Shown here piece after piece: positions 19,832 through 34,800 of a stretch of 64,000 bases of DNA. The stretch comes from Gibbula magus (Eukaryota; Mollusca; Gastropoda; Trochida; Trochidae): the NCBI GenBank assembly GCA_936450465.1, contig OW388296.1, positions 36,170,586 to 36,234,585 of the forward strand. The letters run 5' to 3'. The position numbers and the translations under genes are program-made. The stretch's first letter is position 1; the number at the start of each line of letters is the position of its first letter. Below the pieces are notes generated by a model that worked only from the letters and a program-made list of their open reading frames with translations, had not been told where the DNA came from and searched no databases.

Positions 19832-22800
19832 GTAAGTCTCTTCCCATCAAGACCCAGTTCATGCAAGACGCTTGGTGAGTCTATTTCCATCAAGACCCAG
19901 TTCATGCAAGACGCTTGGCAAGTCTCTTCCCATCAAGACCCAGTTCATGCAAGACGCATGGTGAGTCTATTTCCATCAAGACCCAGTTCATGCAAGACGC
20001 TTGGTAAGTCTCTTCCCGTCAAGACCCAGTTCATGCAAGACGCTTGGTAAGTCTCTTCCCATCAAGACCCAGTTCATGCAAGACGCTTGGTGAGTCTCTT
20101 TCCATCAAGACCCAGTTCATGCAAGACGCTTGGTGAGTCTCTTCCCATCAAGACCCACTTCATGCAAGACACTTGGTAAGTCTATTTCCATCAAGACCCA
20201 GTTCATGCAAGACGCTTGGTAAGTCTCTTCCCATCAAGACCCAGTTCATGCAAGACGCTTGGTAAGTCTCTTCCCATCAAGACCCAGTTCATGCAAGACG
20301 CTTGGTCAGTCTCTTCCCATCAAGACCCAGTTCATGCAAGACGCTTGGTAAGTCTCTTCCCATCAAGACCCAGTTCATGCAAGATGCTTGGTAAGTCTAT
20401 TTCCATCAAGACCCAGTTCATGCAAGACGCTTGGTAAGTCTCTTCCCATCAAGACCCAGTTCATGCAAGATGCTTGGTAAGTCTATTTCCATCAAGACCC
20501 AGTTCATGCAAGACGCTTGGTAAGTCTCTTCCCATCAAGACCCAGTTCATGCAAGACGCTTGGTAAGTCTCTTCCCATCAAGACCCAGTTCATGCAAGAC
20601 GCTTGGTCAGTCTCTTCCCATCAAGACCCAGTTCATGCAAGACGCTTGGTAAGTCTCTTCCCATCAAGACCCAGTTCATAGAAGACGCTTGGTAAGTCTC
20701 TTCCCATCAAGACCCAGTTCATGCAAGACGCTTGGTAAGTCTATTTCCATCAAGACCCAGTTCATGCAAGACGCTTGGTAAGTCTCTTCCCATCAAGACC
20801 CAGTTCATGCAAGATGCTTGGTAAGTCTCTTCCCATCAAGACCCAGTTCATGCAAGACGCTTGGTAAGTCTCTTCCCATCAAGACCCAGTTCATGCAAGA
20901 CGCTTGGTAAGTCTCTTCCCATCAAGACCCAGTTCATGCAAGACGCTTGGTAAGTCTCTTCCCATCAAGACCCAGTTCATGCAAGACGCTTGGTAAGTCT
21001 CTTCCCATCAAGACCCAGTTCATGCAAGACGCTTGGTGAGTCTCTTCCCATCAAGACCCAGTTCATGCAAGACACTTGGTAAGTCTCTTCCCATCAAGAC
21101 CCAGTTCATGCAAGACGCTTGGTAAGTCTCTTCCCATCAAGACCCAGTTCATGCAAGACGCTTGGTGAGTCTCTTCCCATCAAGACCCAGTTCATGCAAG
21201 ACGCTTGGTAAGTCTCTTCCCATCAAGACCCAGTTCATGCAAGACGCTTGGTGAGTCTCTTCCCATCAAGACCCAGTTCATGCAAGACGCTTGGTGAGTC
21301 TCTTCCCATCAAGACCCAGTTCATGCAAGACGCATGGTGAGTCTCTTCCCATCAAGACCCAGTTCATGCAAGACGCTTGGTAAGTCTCTTCCCATCAAGA
21401 CCCAGTTCATGCAAGACGCTTGGTAAGTCTCTTCCCATCAAGACCCAGTTCATGCAAGACGCTTGGTAAGTCTCTTCCCATCAAGACCCAGTTCATGCAA
21501 GACGCTTGGTAAGTCTCTTCCCATCAAGACCCAGTTCATGCAAGACGCTTGGTAAGTCTCTTCCCATCAAGACCCAGTTCATGCAAGACGCTTGGTAAGT
21601 CTCTTCCCATCAAGACCCAGTTCATGCAAGACGCTTGGTAAGTCTCTTCCCATCAAGACCCAGTTCATGCAAGACGCTTGATGAGTCTCTTCCCATCAAG
21701 ACCCAGTTCATGCAAGACGCTTGGTGAGTCTCTTCCCATCAAGACCCAGTTCATGCAAGACGCTTGGTAAGTCTCTTCCCATCAAGACCCAGTTCATGCA
21801 AGACGCTTGGTAAGTCTCTTCCCATCAAGACCCAGTTCATGCAAGACGCTTGGTAAGTCTCTTCCCATCAAGACCCAGTTCATGCAAGACGCTTGGTAAG
21901 TCTCTTCCCATCAAGACCCAGTTCATGCAAGACGCTTGGTAAGTCTCTTCCCATCAAGACCCAGTTCATGCAAGACGCTTGGTAAGTTTCTTCCCATCAA
22001 GACCCAGTTCATGCAAGACGCTTGGTAAGTCTCTTCCCATCAAGACCCAGTTCATGCAAGACGCTTGGTGAGTCTATTTCCATCAAGACCCAGTTCATGC
22101 AAGACGCTTGGTAAGTCTCTTCCCATCAAGACCCAGTTCATGCAAGATGCTTGGTAAGTATATTTCCATCAAGACCCAGTTCATGCGAGACGCTTGGTAA
22201 GTCTCTTCCCATCAAGACCCAGTTCATGCAAGACGCTTGGTAAGTCTCTTCCCATCAAGACCCAGTTCATGCAAGACGCTTGGTGAGTCTCTTCCCATCA
22301 AGACCCAGTTCATGCAAGACACTTGGTAAGTCTCTTCCCATCAAGACCCAGTTCATGCAAGACGGTTGTTAAGTCTCTTCCCATCAAGACCCAGTTCATG
22401 CAAGACGCTTGGTGAGTCTCTTCCCATCAAGACCCAGTTCATGCAAGACGCTTGGTAAGTCTCTTCCCATCAAGACCCAGTTCATGCAAGACGCTTGGTG
22501 AGTCTCTTCCCATCAAGACCCAGTTCATGCAAGACGCTTGGTGAGTCTCTTCCCATCAAGACCCAGTTCATGCAAGACGCTTGGTGAGTCTCTTCCCATC
22601 AAGACCCAGTTCATGCAAGACGCTTGGTAAGTCTCTTCCCATCAAGACCCAGTTCATGCAAGACGCTTGGTAAGTCTCTTCCCATCAAGACCCAGTTCAT
22701 GCAAGACGCTTGGTAAGTCTCTTCCCATCAAGACCCAGTTCATGCAAGACGCTTGGTAAGTCTCTTCCCATCAAGACCCAGTTCATGCAAGATGCTTGGT

Positions 22801-25800
22801 AAGTCTATTTCCATCAAGACCCAGTTCATGCAAGACGCTTGGTGAGTCTATTTCCATCAAGACCCAGTTCATGCAAGACGCTTGGTAAGTCTATTTCCAT
22901 CAAGACCCAGTTCATGCAAGACGCTTGGTAAGTCTCTTCCCATCAAGACCCAGTTCATGCAAGACGCTTGGTAAGTCTCTTCCCATCAAGACCCAGTTCA
23001 TGCAAGACGCTTGGTAAGTCTCTTCCCATCAAGACCCAGTTCATGCAAGACGCTTGGTAAGTCTCTTCCCATCAAGACCCAGTTCATGCAAGATGCTTGG
23101 TAAGTCTATTTCCATCAAGACCCAGTTCATGCAAGACGCTTGGTGAGTCTATTTCCATCAAGACCCAGTTCATGCAAGACGCTTGGTAAGTCTATTTCCA
23201 TCAAGACCCAGTTCATGCAAGACGCTTGGTGAGTCTCTTCCCATCAAGACCCAGTTCATGCAAGACGCTTGGTAAGTCTCTTCCCATCAAGACCCAGTTC
23301 ATGCAAGACGCTTGGTAAGTCTCTTCCCATCAAGACCCAGTTCATGCAAGACGCTTGGTAAGTCTCTTCCCATCAAGACCCAGTTCATGCAAGACGCTTG
23401 GTAAGTCTCTTCCCATCAAGACCCAGTTCATGCAAGACGCTTGGTAAGTCTCTTCCCATCAAGACCCAGTTCATGCAAGACGCTTGGTAAGTTTCTTCCC
23501 ATCAAGACCCAGTTCATGCAAGACGCTTGGTAAGTCTCTTCCCATCAAGACCCAGTTCATGCAAGACGCTTGGTTAGTCTATTCCCATCAAGACCCAGTT
23601 CATGCAAGACGCTTGGTAAGTCTCTTCCCATCAAGACCCAGTTCATGCAAGATGCTTGGTAAGTATATTTCCATCAAGACCCAGTTCATGCGAGACGCTT
23701 GGTAAGTCTCTTCCCATCAAGACCCAGTTCATGCAAGACGCTTGGTAAGTCTCTTCCCATCAAGACCCAGTTCATGCAAGACGCTTGGTGAGTCTCTTCC
23801 CATCAAGACCCAGTTCATGCAAGACACTTGGTAAGTCTCTTCCCATCAAGACCCAGTTCATGCAAGACGGTTGTTAAGTCTCTTCCCATCAAGACCCAGT
23901 TCATGCAAGACGCTTGGTGAGTCTCTTCCCATCAAGACCCAGTTCATGCAAGACGCTTGGTAAGTCTCTTCCCATCAAGACCCAGTTCATGCAAGACGCT
24001 TGGTGAGTCTCTTCCCATCAAGACCCAGTTCATGCAAGACGCTTGGTGAGTCTCTTCCCATCAAGACCCAGTTCATGCAAGACGCTTGGTGAGTCTCTTC
24101 CCATCAAGACCCAGTTCATGCAAGACGCTTGGTAAGTCTCTTCCCATCAAGACCCAGTTCATGCAAGACGCTTGGTAAGTCTCTTCCCATCAAGACCCAG
24201 TTCATGCAAGACGCTTGGTAAGTCTCTTCCCATCAAGACCCAGTTCATGCAAGACGCTTGGTAAGTCTCTTCCCATCAAGACCCAGTTCATGCAAGACGC
24301 TTGGTAAGTCTCTTCCCATCAAGACCCAGTTCATGCAAGACGCTTGGTAAGTCTCTTCCCATCAAGACCCAGTTCATGCAAGACGCTTGGTAAGTCTCTT
24401 CCCATCAAGACCCAGTTCATGCAAGACGCTTGATGAGTCTCTTCCCATCAAGACCCAGTTCATGCAAGACGCTTGGTGAGTCTCTTCCCATCAAGACCCA
24501 GTTCATGCAAGACGCTTGGTAAGTCTCTTCCCATCAAGACCCAGTTCATGCAAGACGCTTGGTAAGTCTCTTCCCATCAAGACCCAGTTCATGCAAGACG
24601 CTTGGTAAGTCTCTTCCCATCAAGACCCAGTTCATGCAAGACGCTTGGTAAGTCTCTTCCCATCAAGACCCAGTTCATGCAAGACGCTTGGTAAGTCTCT
24701 TCCCATCAAGACCCAGTTCATGCAAGACGCTTGGTGAGTCTATTTCCATCAAGACCCAGTTCATGCAAGACGCTTGGTAAGTTTCTTCCCATCAAGACCC
24801 AGTTCATGCAAGACGCTTGGTAAGTCTCTTCCCATCAAGACCCAGTTCATGCAAGACGCTTGGTGAGTCTATTTCCATCAAGACCCAGTTCATGCAAGAC
24901 GCTTGGTAAGTCTCTTCCCATCAAGACCCAGTTCATGCAAGACGCTTGGTGAGTCTCTTCCCATCAAGACCCAGTTCATGCAAGACGCTTGGTGAGTCTC
25001 TTCCCATCAAGACCCAGTTCATGCAAGACGCTTGGTAAGTCTCTTCCCATCAAGACCCAGTTCATGCAAGACGCTTGGTAAGTCTCTTCCCATCAAGACC
25101 CAGTTCATGCAAGACGCTTGGTAAGTCTCTTCCCATCAAGACCCAGTTCATGCAAGACGCTTGGTAAGTCTCTTCCCATCAAGACCCAGTTCATGCAAGA
25201 TGCTTGGTAAGTCTATTTCCATCAAGACCCAGTTCATGCAAGACGCTTGGTGAGTCTATTTCCATCAAGACCCAGTTCATGCAAGACGCTTGGTAAGTCT
25301 ATTTCCATCAAGACCCAGTTCATGCAAGACGCTTGGTGAGTCTCTTCCCATCAAGACCCAGTTCATGCAAGACGCTTGGTAAGTCTCTTCCCATCAAGAC
25401 CCAGTTCATGCAAGACGCTTGGTAAGTCTCTTCCCATCAAGACCCAGTTCATGCAAGACGCTTGGTAAGTCTCTTCCCATCAAGACCCAGTTCATGCAAG
25501 ATGCTTGGTAAGTCTATTTCCATCAAGACCCAGTTCATGCAAGACGCTTGGTGAGTCTATTTCCATCAAGACCCAGTTCATGCAAGACGCTTGGTAAGTC
25601 TATTTCCATCAAGACCCAGTTCATGCAAGACGCTTGGTGAGTCTCTTCCCATCAAGACCCAGTTCATGCAAGACGCTTGGTAAGTCTCTTCCCATCAAGA
25701 CCCAGTTCATGCAAGACGCTTGGTAAGTCTCTTCCCATCAAGACCCAGTTCATGCAAGACGCTTGGTAAGTCTCTTCCCATCAAGACCCAGTTCATGCAA

Positions 25801-28800
25801 GACGCTTGGTAAGTCTCTTCCCATCAAGACCCAGTTCATGCAAGACGCTTGGTAAGTCTCTTCCCATCAAGACCCAGTTCATGCAAGACGCTTGGTAAGT
25901 TTCTTCCCATCAAGACCCAGTTCATGCAAGACGCTTGGTAAGTCTCTTCCCATCAAGACCCAGTTCATGCAAGACGCTTGGTGAGTCTATTTCCATCAAG
26001 ACCCAGTTCATGCAAGACGCTTGGTTAGTCTCTTCCCATCAAGACCCAGTTCATGCAAGATGCTTGGTAAGTATATTTCCATCAAGACCCAGTTCATGCT
26101 AGACGCTTGGTAAGTCTCTTCCCATCAAGACCCAGTTCATGCAAGACGCTTGGTAAGTCTCTTCCCATCAAGACCCAGTTCATGCAAGACGCTTGGTGAG
26201 TCTCTTCCCATCAAGACCCAGTTCATGCAAGACACTTGGTAAGTCTCTTCCCATCAAGACCCAGTTCATGCAAGACGGTTGTTAAGTCTCTTCCCATCAA
26301 GACCCAGTTCATGCAAGACGCTTGGTGAGTCTCTTCCCATCAAGACCCAGTTCATGCAAGACGCTTGGTAAGTCTCTTCCCATCAAGACCCAGTTCATGC
26401 AAGACGCTTGGTGAGTCTATTCCCATCAAGACCCAGTTCATGCAAGACGCTTGGTTAGTCTCTTCCCATCAAGACCCAGTTCATGCAAGACGCTTGGTGA
26501 GTCTCTTCCCATCAAGACCCAGTTCATGCAAGACGCTTGGTAAGTCTCTTCCCATCAAGACCCAGTTCATGCAAGACGCTTGGTAAGTCTCTTCCCATCA
26601 AGACCCAGTTCATGCAAGACGCTTGGTAAGTCTCTTCCCATCAAGACCCAGTTCATGCAAGACGCTTGGTAAGTCTCTTCCCATCAAGACCCAGTTCATG
26701 CAAGACGCTTGGTAAGTCTCTTCCCATCAAGACCCAGTTCATGCAAGACGCTTGGTAAGTCTCTTCCCATCAAGACCCAGTTCATGCAAGACGCTTGGTA
26801 AGTCTCTTCCCATCAAGACCCAGTTCATGCAAGACGCTTGATGAGTCTCTTCCCATCAAGACCCAGTTCATGCAAGACGCTTGGTGAGTCTCTTCCCATC
26901 AAGACCCAGTTCATGCAAGACGCTTGGTAAGTCTCTTCCCATCAAGACCCAGTTCATGCAAGACGCTTGGTTAGTCTCTTCCCATCAAGACCCAGTTCAT
27001 GCAAGACGCTTGGTAAGTCTCTTCCCATCAAGACCCAGTTCATGCAAGACGCTTGGTAAGTCTCTTCCCATCAAGACCCAGTTCATGCAAGACGCTTGGT
27101 AAGTCTCTTCCCATCAAGACCCAGTTCATGCAAGACGCTTGGTGAGTCTATTTCCATCAAGACCCAGTTCATGCAAGACGCTTGGTAAGTTTCTTCCCAT
27201 CAAGACCCAGTTCATGCAAGACGCTTGGTAAGTCTCTTCCCATCAAGACCCAGTTCATGCAAGACGCTTGGTGAGTCTATTTCCATCAAGACCCAGTTCA
27301 TGCAAGACGCTTGGTAAGTCTCTTCCCATCAAGACCCAGTTCATGCAAGATGCTTGGTAAGTATATTTCCATCAAGACCCAGTTCATGCGAGACGCTTGG
27401 TAAGTCTCTTCCCATCAAGACCCAGTTCATGCAAGATGCTTGGTAAGTCTATTTCCATCAAGACCCAGTTCATGCAAGACGCTTGGTAAGTCTCTTCCCA
27501 TCAAGACCCAGTTCATGCAAGACGCTTGGTAAGTCTCTTCCCATCAAGACCCAGTTCATGCAAGACGCTTGGTAAGTCTCTTCCCATCAAGACCCAGTTC
27601 ATGCAAGACGCTTGGTAAGTCTCTTCCCATCAAGACCCAGTTCATGCAAGACGCTTGGTAAGTCTCTTCCCATCAAGACCCAGTTCATGCAAGACGCTTG
27701 GTGAGTCTCTTCCCATCAAGACCCAGTTCATGCAAGACACTTGGTAAGTCTCTTCCCATCAAGACCCAGTTCATGCAAGACGCTTGGTAAGTCTCTTCCC
27801 ATCAAGACCCAGTTCATGCAAGACGCTTGGTGAGTCTCTTCCCATCAAGACCCAGTTCATGCAAGACGCTTGGTAAGTCTCTTCCCATCAAGACCCAGTT
27901 CATGCAAGACGCTTGGTGAGTCTCTTCCCATCAAGACCCAGTTCATGCAAGACGCTTGGTGAGTCTCTTCCCATCAAGACCCAGTTCATGCAAGACGCTT
28001 GGTAAGTCTCTTCCCATCAAGACCCAGTTCATGCAAGACGCTTGGTAAGTCTCTTCCCATCAAGACCTAGTTCATGCAAGACGCTTGGTAAGTCTCTTCC
28101 CATCAAGACCTAGTTCATGCAAGACGCTTGGTAAGTCTCTTCCCATCAAGACCCAGTTCATGCAAGACGCTTGGTAAGTCTCTTCCCATCAAGACCCAGT
28201 TCATGCAAGACGCTTGGTAAGTCTCTTCCCATCAAGACCCAGTTCATGCAAGACGCTTGGTGAGTCTCTTCCCATCAAGACCCAGTTCATGAAAGACGCT
28301 TGGTAAGTCTCTTCCCATCAAGACCCAGTTCATGCAAGACGCTTGGTCAGTCTCTTCCCATCAAGACCCAGTTCATGCAAGACGCTTGGTAAGTCTCTTC
28401 CCATCAAGACCCAGTTCATGCAAGACGCTTGGTGAGTCTATTTCCATCAAGACCCAGTTCATGCAAGACGCTTGGTAAGTCTCTTCCCATCAAGACCCAG
28501 TTCATGCAAGACGCTTGGTAAGTCTCTTCCCATCAAGACCCAGTTCATGCAAGACGCTTGGTGAGTCTTTTTCCATCAAGACCCAGTTCATGCAAGACGC
28601 TTGGTAAGTCTCTTCCCATCAAGACCCAGTTCATGCAAGATGCTTGGTAAGTATATTTCCATCAAGACCCAGTTCATGCGAGACGCTTGGTAAGTCTCTT
28701 CCCATCAAGACCCAGTTCATGCAAGATGCTTGGTAAGTCTATTTCCATCAAGACCCAGTTCATGCAAGACGCTTGGTAAGTCTCTTCCCATCAAGATCCA

Positions 28801-31800
28801 GTTCATGCAAGACGCTTGGTAAGTCTCTTCCCATCAAGACCCAGTTCATGCAAGACGCTTGGTAAGTCTCTTCCAATCAAGACCCAGTTCATGCAAGACG
28901 CTTGGTGAGTCTATTTCCATCAAGACCCAGTTTATGCAAGACGCTTGGTAAGTCTCTTCCCATCAAGACCCAGTTCATGCAAGACGCTTGGTAAGTCTCT
29001 TCCCATCAAGATCCAGTTCATGCAAGACGCTTGGTAAGTCTCTTCCCATCAAGACCCAGTTCATGCAAGACGCTTGGTAAGTCTCTTCCAATCAAGACCC
29101 AGTTCATGCAAGACGCTTGGTGAGTCTATTTCCATCAAGACCCAGTTTATGCAAGACGCTTGGTAAGTCTCTTCCCATCAAGACCCAGTTCATGCAAGAC
29201 GCTTGGTAAGTCTCTACCCATCAAGACCCAGTTCATGCAAGACGCTTGGTAAATCTCTTCCCATCAAGACCCAGTTCATGCAAGACGCTTGGTAAGTCTC
29301 TTCCCATCAAGACCCAGTTCATGCAAGACGCTTGGTGAGTCTATTTCCATCAAGACTCAGTTCATGCAAGACGCTTGGTAAGTCTCTTCCCATCAAGACC
29401 CAGTTCATGCAAGACGCTTGGTAAGTCTCTTCCCATCAAGACCCAGTTCATGCAAGATGCTTGGTAAGTATATTTCCATCAAGACCCAGTTCATGCAAGA
29501 CGCTTGGTAAGTCTCTTCCCATCAAGACCCAGTTCATGCAAGATGCTTGGTAAATCTATTTCCATCAAGACCCAGTTCATGCAAGACGCTTGGTAAGTCT
29601 CTTCCCATCAAGACCCAGTTCATGCAAGACGCTTGGTAAGTCTCTTCCCATCAAGACCCAGTTCATGCAAGACGCTTGGTAAGTCTCTTCCCATCAAGAC
29701 CCAGTTCATGCAAGACGCTTGGTGAGTCTATTTCCATCAAGACCCAGTTCATGCAAGACGCTTGGTAAGTCTCTTCCCATCAAGACCCAGTTCATGCAAG
29801 ACGCTTGGTGAGTCTATTTCCATCAAGACCCAGTTCATGCAAGACGCTTGGTAAGTCTCTTCCCATCAAGACCCAGTTCATGCAAGACGCTTGGTAAGTC
29901 TCTTCCCATCAAGACCCAGTTCATGCAAGACGCTTGGTGAGTCTCTTTCCATCAAGACCCAGTTCATGCAAGACGCTTGGTGAGTCTCTTCCCATCAAGA
30001 CCCAGTTCATGCAAGACGCTTGGTAAGTCTCTTCCAATCAAGACCCAGTTCATGCAAGACGCTTGGTAAGTCTCTTCCCATCAAGACCCAGTTCATGCAA
30101 GACGCTTGGTGAGTCTCTTCCCATCAAGACCCAGTTCATGCAAGACGCTTGGTAAGTCTCTTCCCATCAAGACCCAGTTCATGCAAGACGCTTGGTAAGT
30201 CTCTTCCCATCAAGACCCAGTTCATGCAAGACGCTTGGTGAGTCTCTTCCCATCAAGACCCAGTTCATGCAAGACGCTTGGTAAGTCTCTTCCCATCAAG
30301 ACCCAGTTCATGCAAGACGCTTGGTAAGTCTCTTCCCACCAAGACCCAGTTCATGCAAGACGCTTGGTGAGTCTATTTCCATCAAGACCCAGTTCATGCA
30401 AGACGCTTGGTAAGTCTCTTCCCATCAAGACCCAGTTCATGCAAGACGCTTGGTAAGTCTCTTCCCATCAAGACCCAGTTCATGCAAGATGCTTGGTAAG
30501 TCTATTTCCATCAAGACCCAGTTCATGCAAGACGCTTGGTGAGTCTATTTCCATCAAGACCCAGTTCATGCAAGACGCTTGGTAAGTCTATTTCCATCAA
30601 GACCCAGTTCATGCAAGACGCTTGGTGAGTCTCTTCCCATCAAGACCCAGTTCATGCAAGACGCTTGGTAAGTCTCTTCCCATCAAGACCCAGTTCATGC
30701 AAGACGCTTGGTAAGTCTCTTCCCATCAAGACCCAGTTCATGCAAGACGCTTGGTAAGTCTCTTCCCACCAAGACCCAGTTCATGCAAGACGCTTGGTGA
30801 GTCTATTTCCATCAAGACCCAGTTCATGCAAGACGCTTGGTAAGTCTCTTCCCATCAAGACCCAGTTCATGCAAGACGCTTGGTAAGTCTTTTCCCATCA
30901 AGACCTAGTTCATGCAAGACGCTTGGTGAGTCTATTTCCATCAAGACCCAGTTCATGCAAGACGCTTGGTAAGTCTCTTCCCATCAAGACCCAGTTCATG
31001 CAAGACGCTTGGTAAGTCTCTTCCCATCAAGACCCAGTTCATGCAAGACGCTTGGTAAGTCTCTTCCCATCAAGACCCAGTTCATGCAAGACGCTTGGTA
31101 AGTCTCTTCCCATCAAGACCCAGTTCATGCAAGACGCTTGGTGAGTCTTTTTCCATCAAGACCCAGTTCATGCAAGACGCTTGGTAAGTCTCTTCCCATC
31201 AAGACCCAGTTCATGCAAGACGCTTGGTAAGTCTCTTCCCATCAAGACCCAGTTCATGCAAGACGCTTGGTAAGTCTCTTCCCATCAAGACCCAGTTCAT
31301 GCAAGACGCTTGGTAAGTCTATTTCCATCAAGACCCAGTTCATGCAAGACGCTTGGTGAGTCTATTTCCATCAAGACCCAGTTCATGCAAGACGCTTGGT
31401 AAGTCTCTTCCCATCAAGACCCAGTTCATGCAAGACGCTTGGTAAGTCTCTTCCCATCAAGACCCAGTTCATGCAAGACGCTTGGTGAGTCTATTTCCAT
31501 CAAGACTCAGTTCATGCAAGACGCTTGGTAAGTCTCTTCCCATCAAGACCCAGTTCATGCAAGACGCTTGGTAAGTCTCTTCCCATCAAGACCCAGTTCA
31601 TGCAAGATGCTTGGTAAGTATATTTCCATCAAGACCCAGTTCATGCAAGACGCTTGGTAAGTCTCTTCCCATCAAGACCCAGTTCATGCAAGATGCTTGG
31701 TAAATCTATTTCCATCAAGACCCAGTTCATGCAAGACGCTTGGTAAGTCTCTTCCCATCAAGACCCAGTTCATGCAAGACGCTTGGTAAGTCTCTTCCCA

Positions 31801-34800
31801 TCAAGACCCAGTTCATGCAAGACGCTTGGTAAGTCTCTTCCCATCAAGACCCAGTTCATGCAAGATGCTTGGTAAGTCTATTTCCATCAAGACCCAGTTC
31901 ATGCAAGACGCTTGGTAAGTCTCTTCCCATCAAGACCCAGTTCATGCAAGATGATTGGTAAGTCTATTTCCATCAAGACCCAGTTCATGCAAGACGCTTG
32001 GTAAGTCTCTTCCCATCAATACCCAGTTCATGCAAGACGCTTGGTAAGTCTCTTCCCATCAAGACCCAGTTCATGCAAGACGCTTGGTAAGTCTCTTCCC
32101 ATCAAGACCCAGTTCATGCAAGACGCTTGGTGAGTCTATTCCCATCAAGACCCAGTTCATGCAAGACGCTTGGTAAGTCTCTTCCCATCAAGACCCAGTT
32201 CATGCAAGACGCTTGGTAAGTCTCTTCCAATCAAGACCCAGTTCATGCAAGACGCTTGGTAAGTCTCTTCCCATCAAGACCGAGTTCATGCAAGACGCTT
32301 GGTGAGTCTATTTCCATCAAGACCCAGTTCATGCAAGACGCTTGGTAAGTCTCTTCCCATCAAGACCCAGTTCATGCAAGACGCTTGGTAAGTCTCTTCC
32401 CATCAAGACCCAGTTCATGCAAGACGCTTGGTAAGTCTCTTCCCATCAAGACCCAGTTCATGCAAGACGCTTGGTAAGTCTCTTCCCATCAAGACCCAGT
32501 TCATGCAAGACGCTTGGTGAGCCTATTTCCATCAAGACCCAGTTCATGCAAGACGCTTGGTGAGTCTATTTCCATCAAGACCCAGTTCATGCAAGACGCT
32601 TGGTAAGTCTCTTCCCATCAAGACCCAGTTCATGCAAGACGCTTGGTAAGTCTCTTCCCATCAAGACCCAGTTCATGCAAGACGCTTGGTGAGTCTATTT
32701 CCATCAAGACCCAGTTCATGCAAGACGCTTGGTAAGTCTCTTCCCATCAAGACCCAGTTCATGCAAGACGCTTGGTAAGTCTCTTCCCATCAAGACCCAG
32801 TTCATGCAAGACGCTTGGTAAGTCTCTTCCCATCAAGAACCAGTTCATGCAAGACGCTTGGTAAGTCTCTTCCCATCAAGGCCCAGTTCATGCAAGACGC
32901 TTGGTGAGTCTATTTCCATCAAGACCCAGTTCATGCAAGACGCTTGGTAAGTCTCTTCCCATCAAGACCCAGTTCATGCAAGACGCTTGGTAAGTCTCTA
33001 CCCATCAAGACCCAGTTCATGCAAGACGCTTGGTAAGTCTTTTCCCATCAAGACCCAGTTCATGCAAGACGCTTGGTGAGTCTATTTCCATCAAGACCCA
33101 GTTCATGCAAGACGCTTGGTAAGTCTCTTCCCATCAAGACCCAGTTCATGCAAGACGCTTGGTAAGTCTCTTCCCATCAAGACCCAGTTCATGCAAGACG
33201 CTTGGTAAGTCTCTTCCCATCAAGACCCAGTTCATGCAAGACGCTTGGTGAGTCTATTTCCATCAAGACCCAGTTCATGCAAGACGCTTGGTAAGTCTAT
33301 TTCCATCAAGACCCAGTTCATGCAAGACGCTTGGTGAGTCTCTTCCCATCAAGACCCAGTTCATGCAAGACGCTTGGTAAGTCTCTTCCCATCAATACCC
33401 AGTTCATGCAAGACGCTTGGTAAGTCTCTTCCCATCAATACCCAGTTCATGCAAGACGCTTGGTAAGTCTCTTCCCATCAAGACCCAGTTCATGCAAGAT
33501 GCTTGGTAAGTCTATTTCCATCAAGACCCAGTTCATGCAAGACGCTTGGTAAGTCTCTTCCCATCAAGACCCAGTTCATGCAAGATGCTTGGTAAGTCTA
33601 TTTCCATCAAGACCCAGTTCATGCAAGACGCTTGGTAAGTCTCTTCCCATCAATACCCAGTTCATGCAAGACGCTTGGTAAGTCTATTTCCATCAAGACC
33701 CAGTTCATGCAAGACGCTTGGTAAGTCTCTTCCCATCAAGACCCAGTTCATGCAAGACGCTTGGTGAGTCTATTTCCATCAAGACCCAGTTCATGCAAGA
33801 CGCTTGGTAAGTCTCTTCCCATCAAGACCCAGTTCATGCAAGACGCTTGGTAAGTCTCTTCCCATCAAGACCCAGTTCATGCAAGACGCTTGGTAAGTCT
33901 CTTCCCATCAAGACCCAGTTCATGCAAGACGCTTGGTAAGTCTCTTCCCATCAAGGCCCAGTTCATGCAAGACGCTTGGTGAGTCTATTTCCATCAAGAC
34001 CCAGTTCATGCAAGACGCTTGGTAAGTCTCTTCCCATCAAGACCCAGTTCATGCAAGACGCTTGGTAAGTCTCTACCCATCAAGACCCAGTTCATGCAAG
34101 ACGCTTGGTAAGTCTTTTCCCATCAAGACCCAGTTCATGCAAGACGCTTGGTGAGTCTATTTCCATCAAGACCCAGTTCATGCAAGACGCTTGGTAAGTC
34201 TCTTCCCATCAAGACCCAGTTCATGCAAGACGCTTGGTAAGTCTCTTCCCATCAAGACCCAGTTCATGCAAGACGCTTGGTAAGTCTCTTCCCATCAAGA
34301 CCCAGTTCATGCAAGACGCTTGGTGAGTCTATTTCCATCAAGACCCAGTTCATGCAAGACGCTTGGTAAGTCTATTTCCATCAAGACCCAGTTCATGCAA
34401 GACGCTTGGTGAGTCTCTTCCCATCAAGACCCAGTTCATGCAAGACGCTTGGTAAGTCTCTTCCCATCAAGACCCAGTTCATGCAAGACGCTTGGTAAGT
34501 CTCTTCCCATCAATACCCAGTTCATGCAAGACGCTTGGTAAGTCTCTTCCCATCAAGACCCAGTTCATGCAAGATGCTTGGTAAGTCTATTTCCATCAAG
34601 ACCCAGTTCATGCAAGACGCTTGGTAAGTCTCTTCCCATCAAGACCCAGTTCATGCAAGATGCTTGGTAAGTCTATTTCCATCAAGACCCAGTTCATGCA
34701 AGACGCTTGGTAAGTCTCTTCCCATCAATACCCAGTTCATGCAAGACGCTTGGTAAGTCTCTTCCCATCAAGACCCAGTTCATGCAAGACGCTTGGTAAG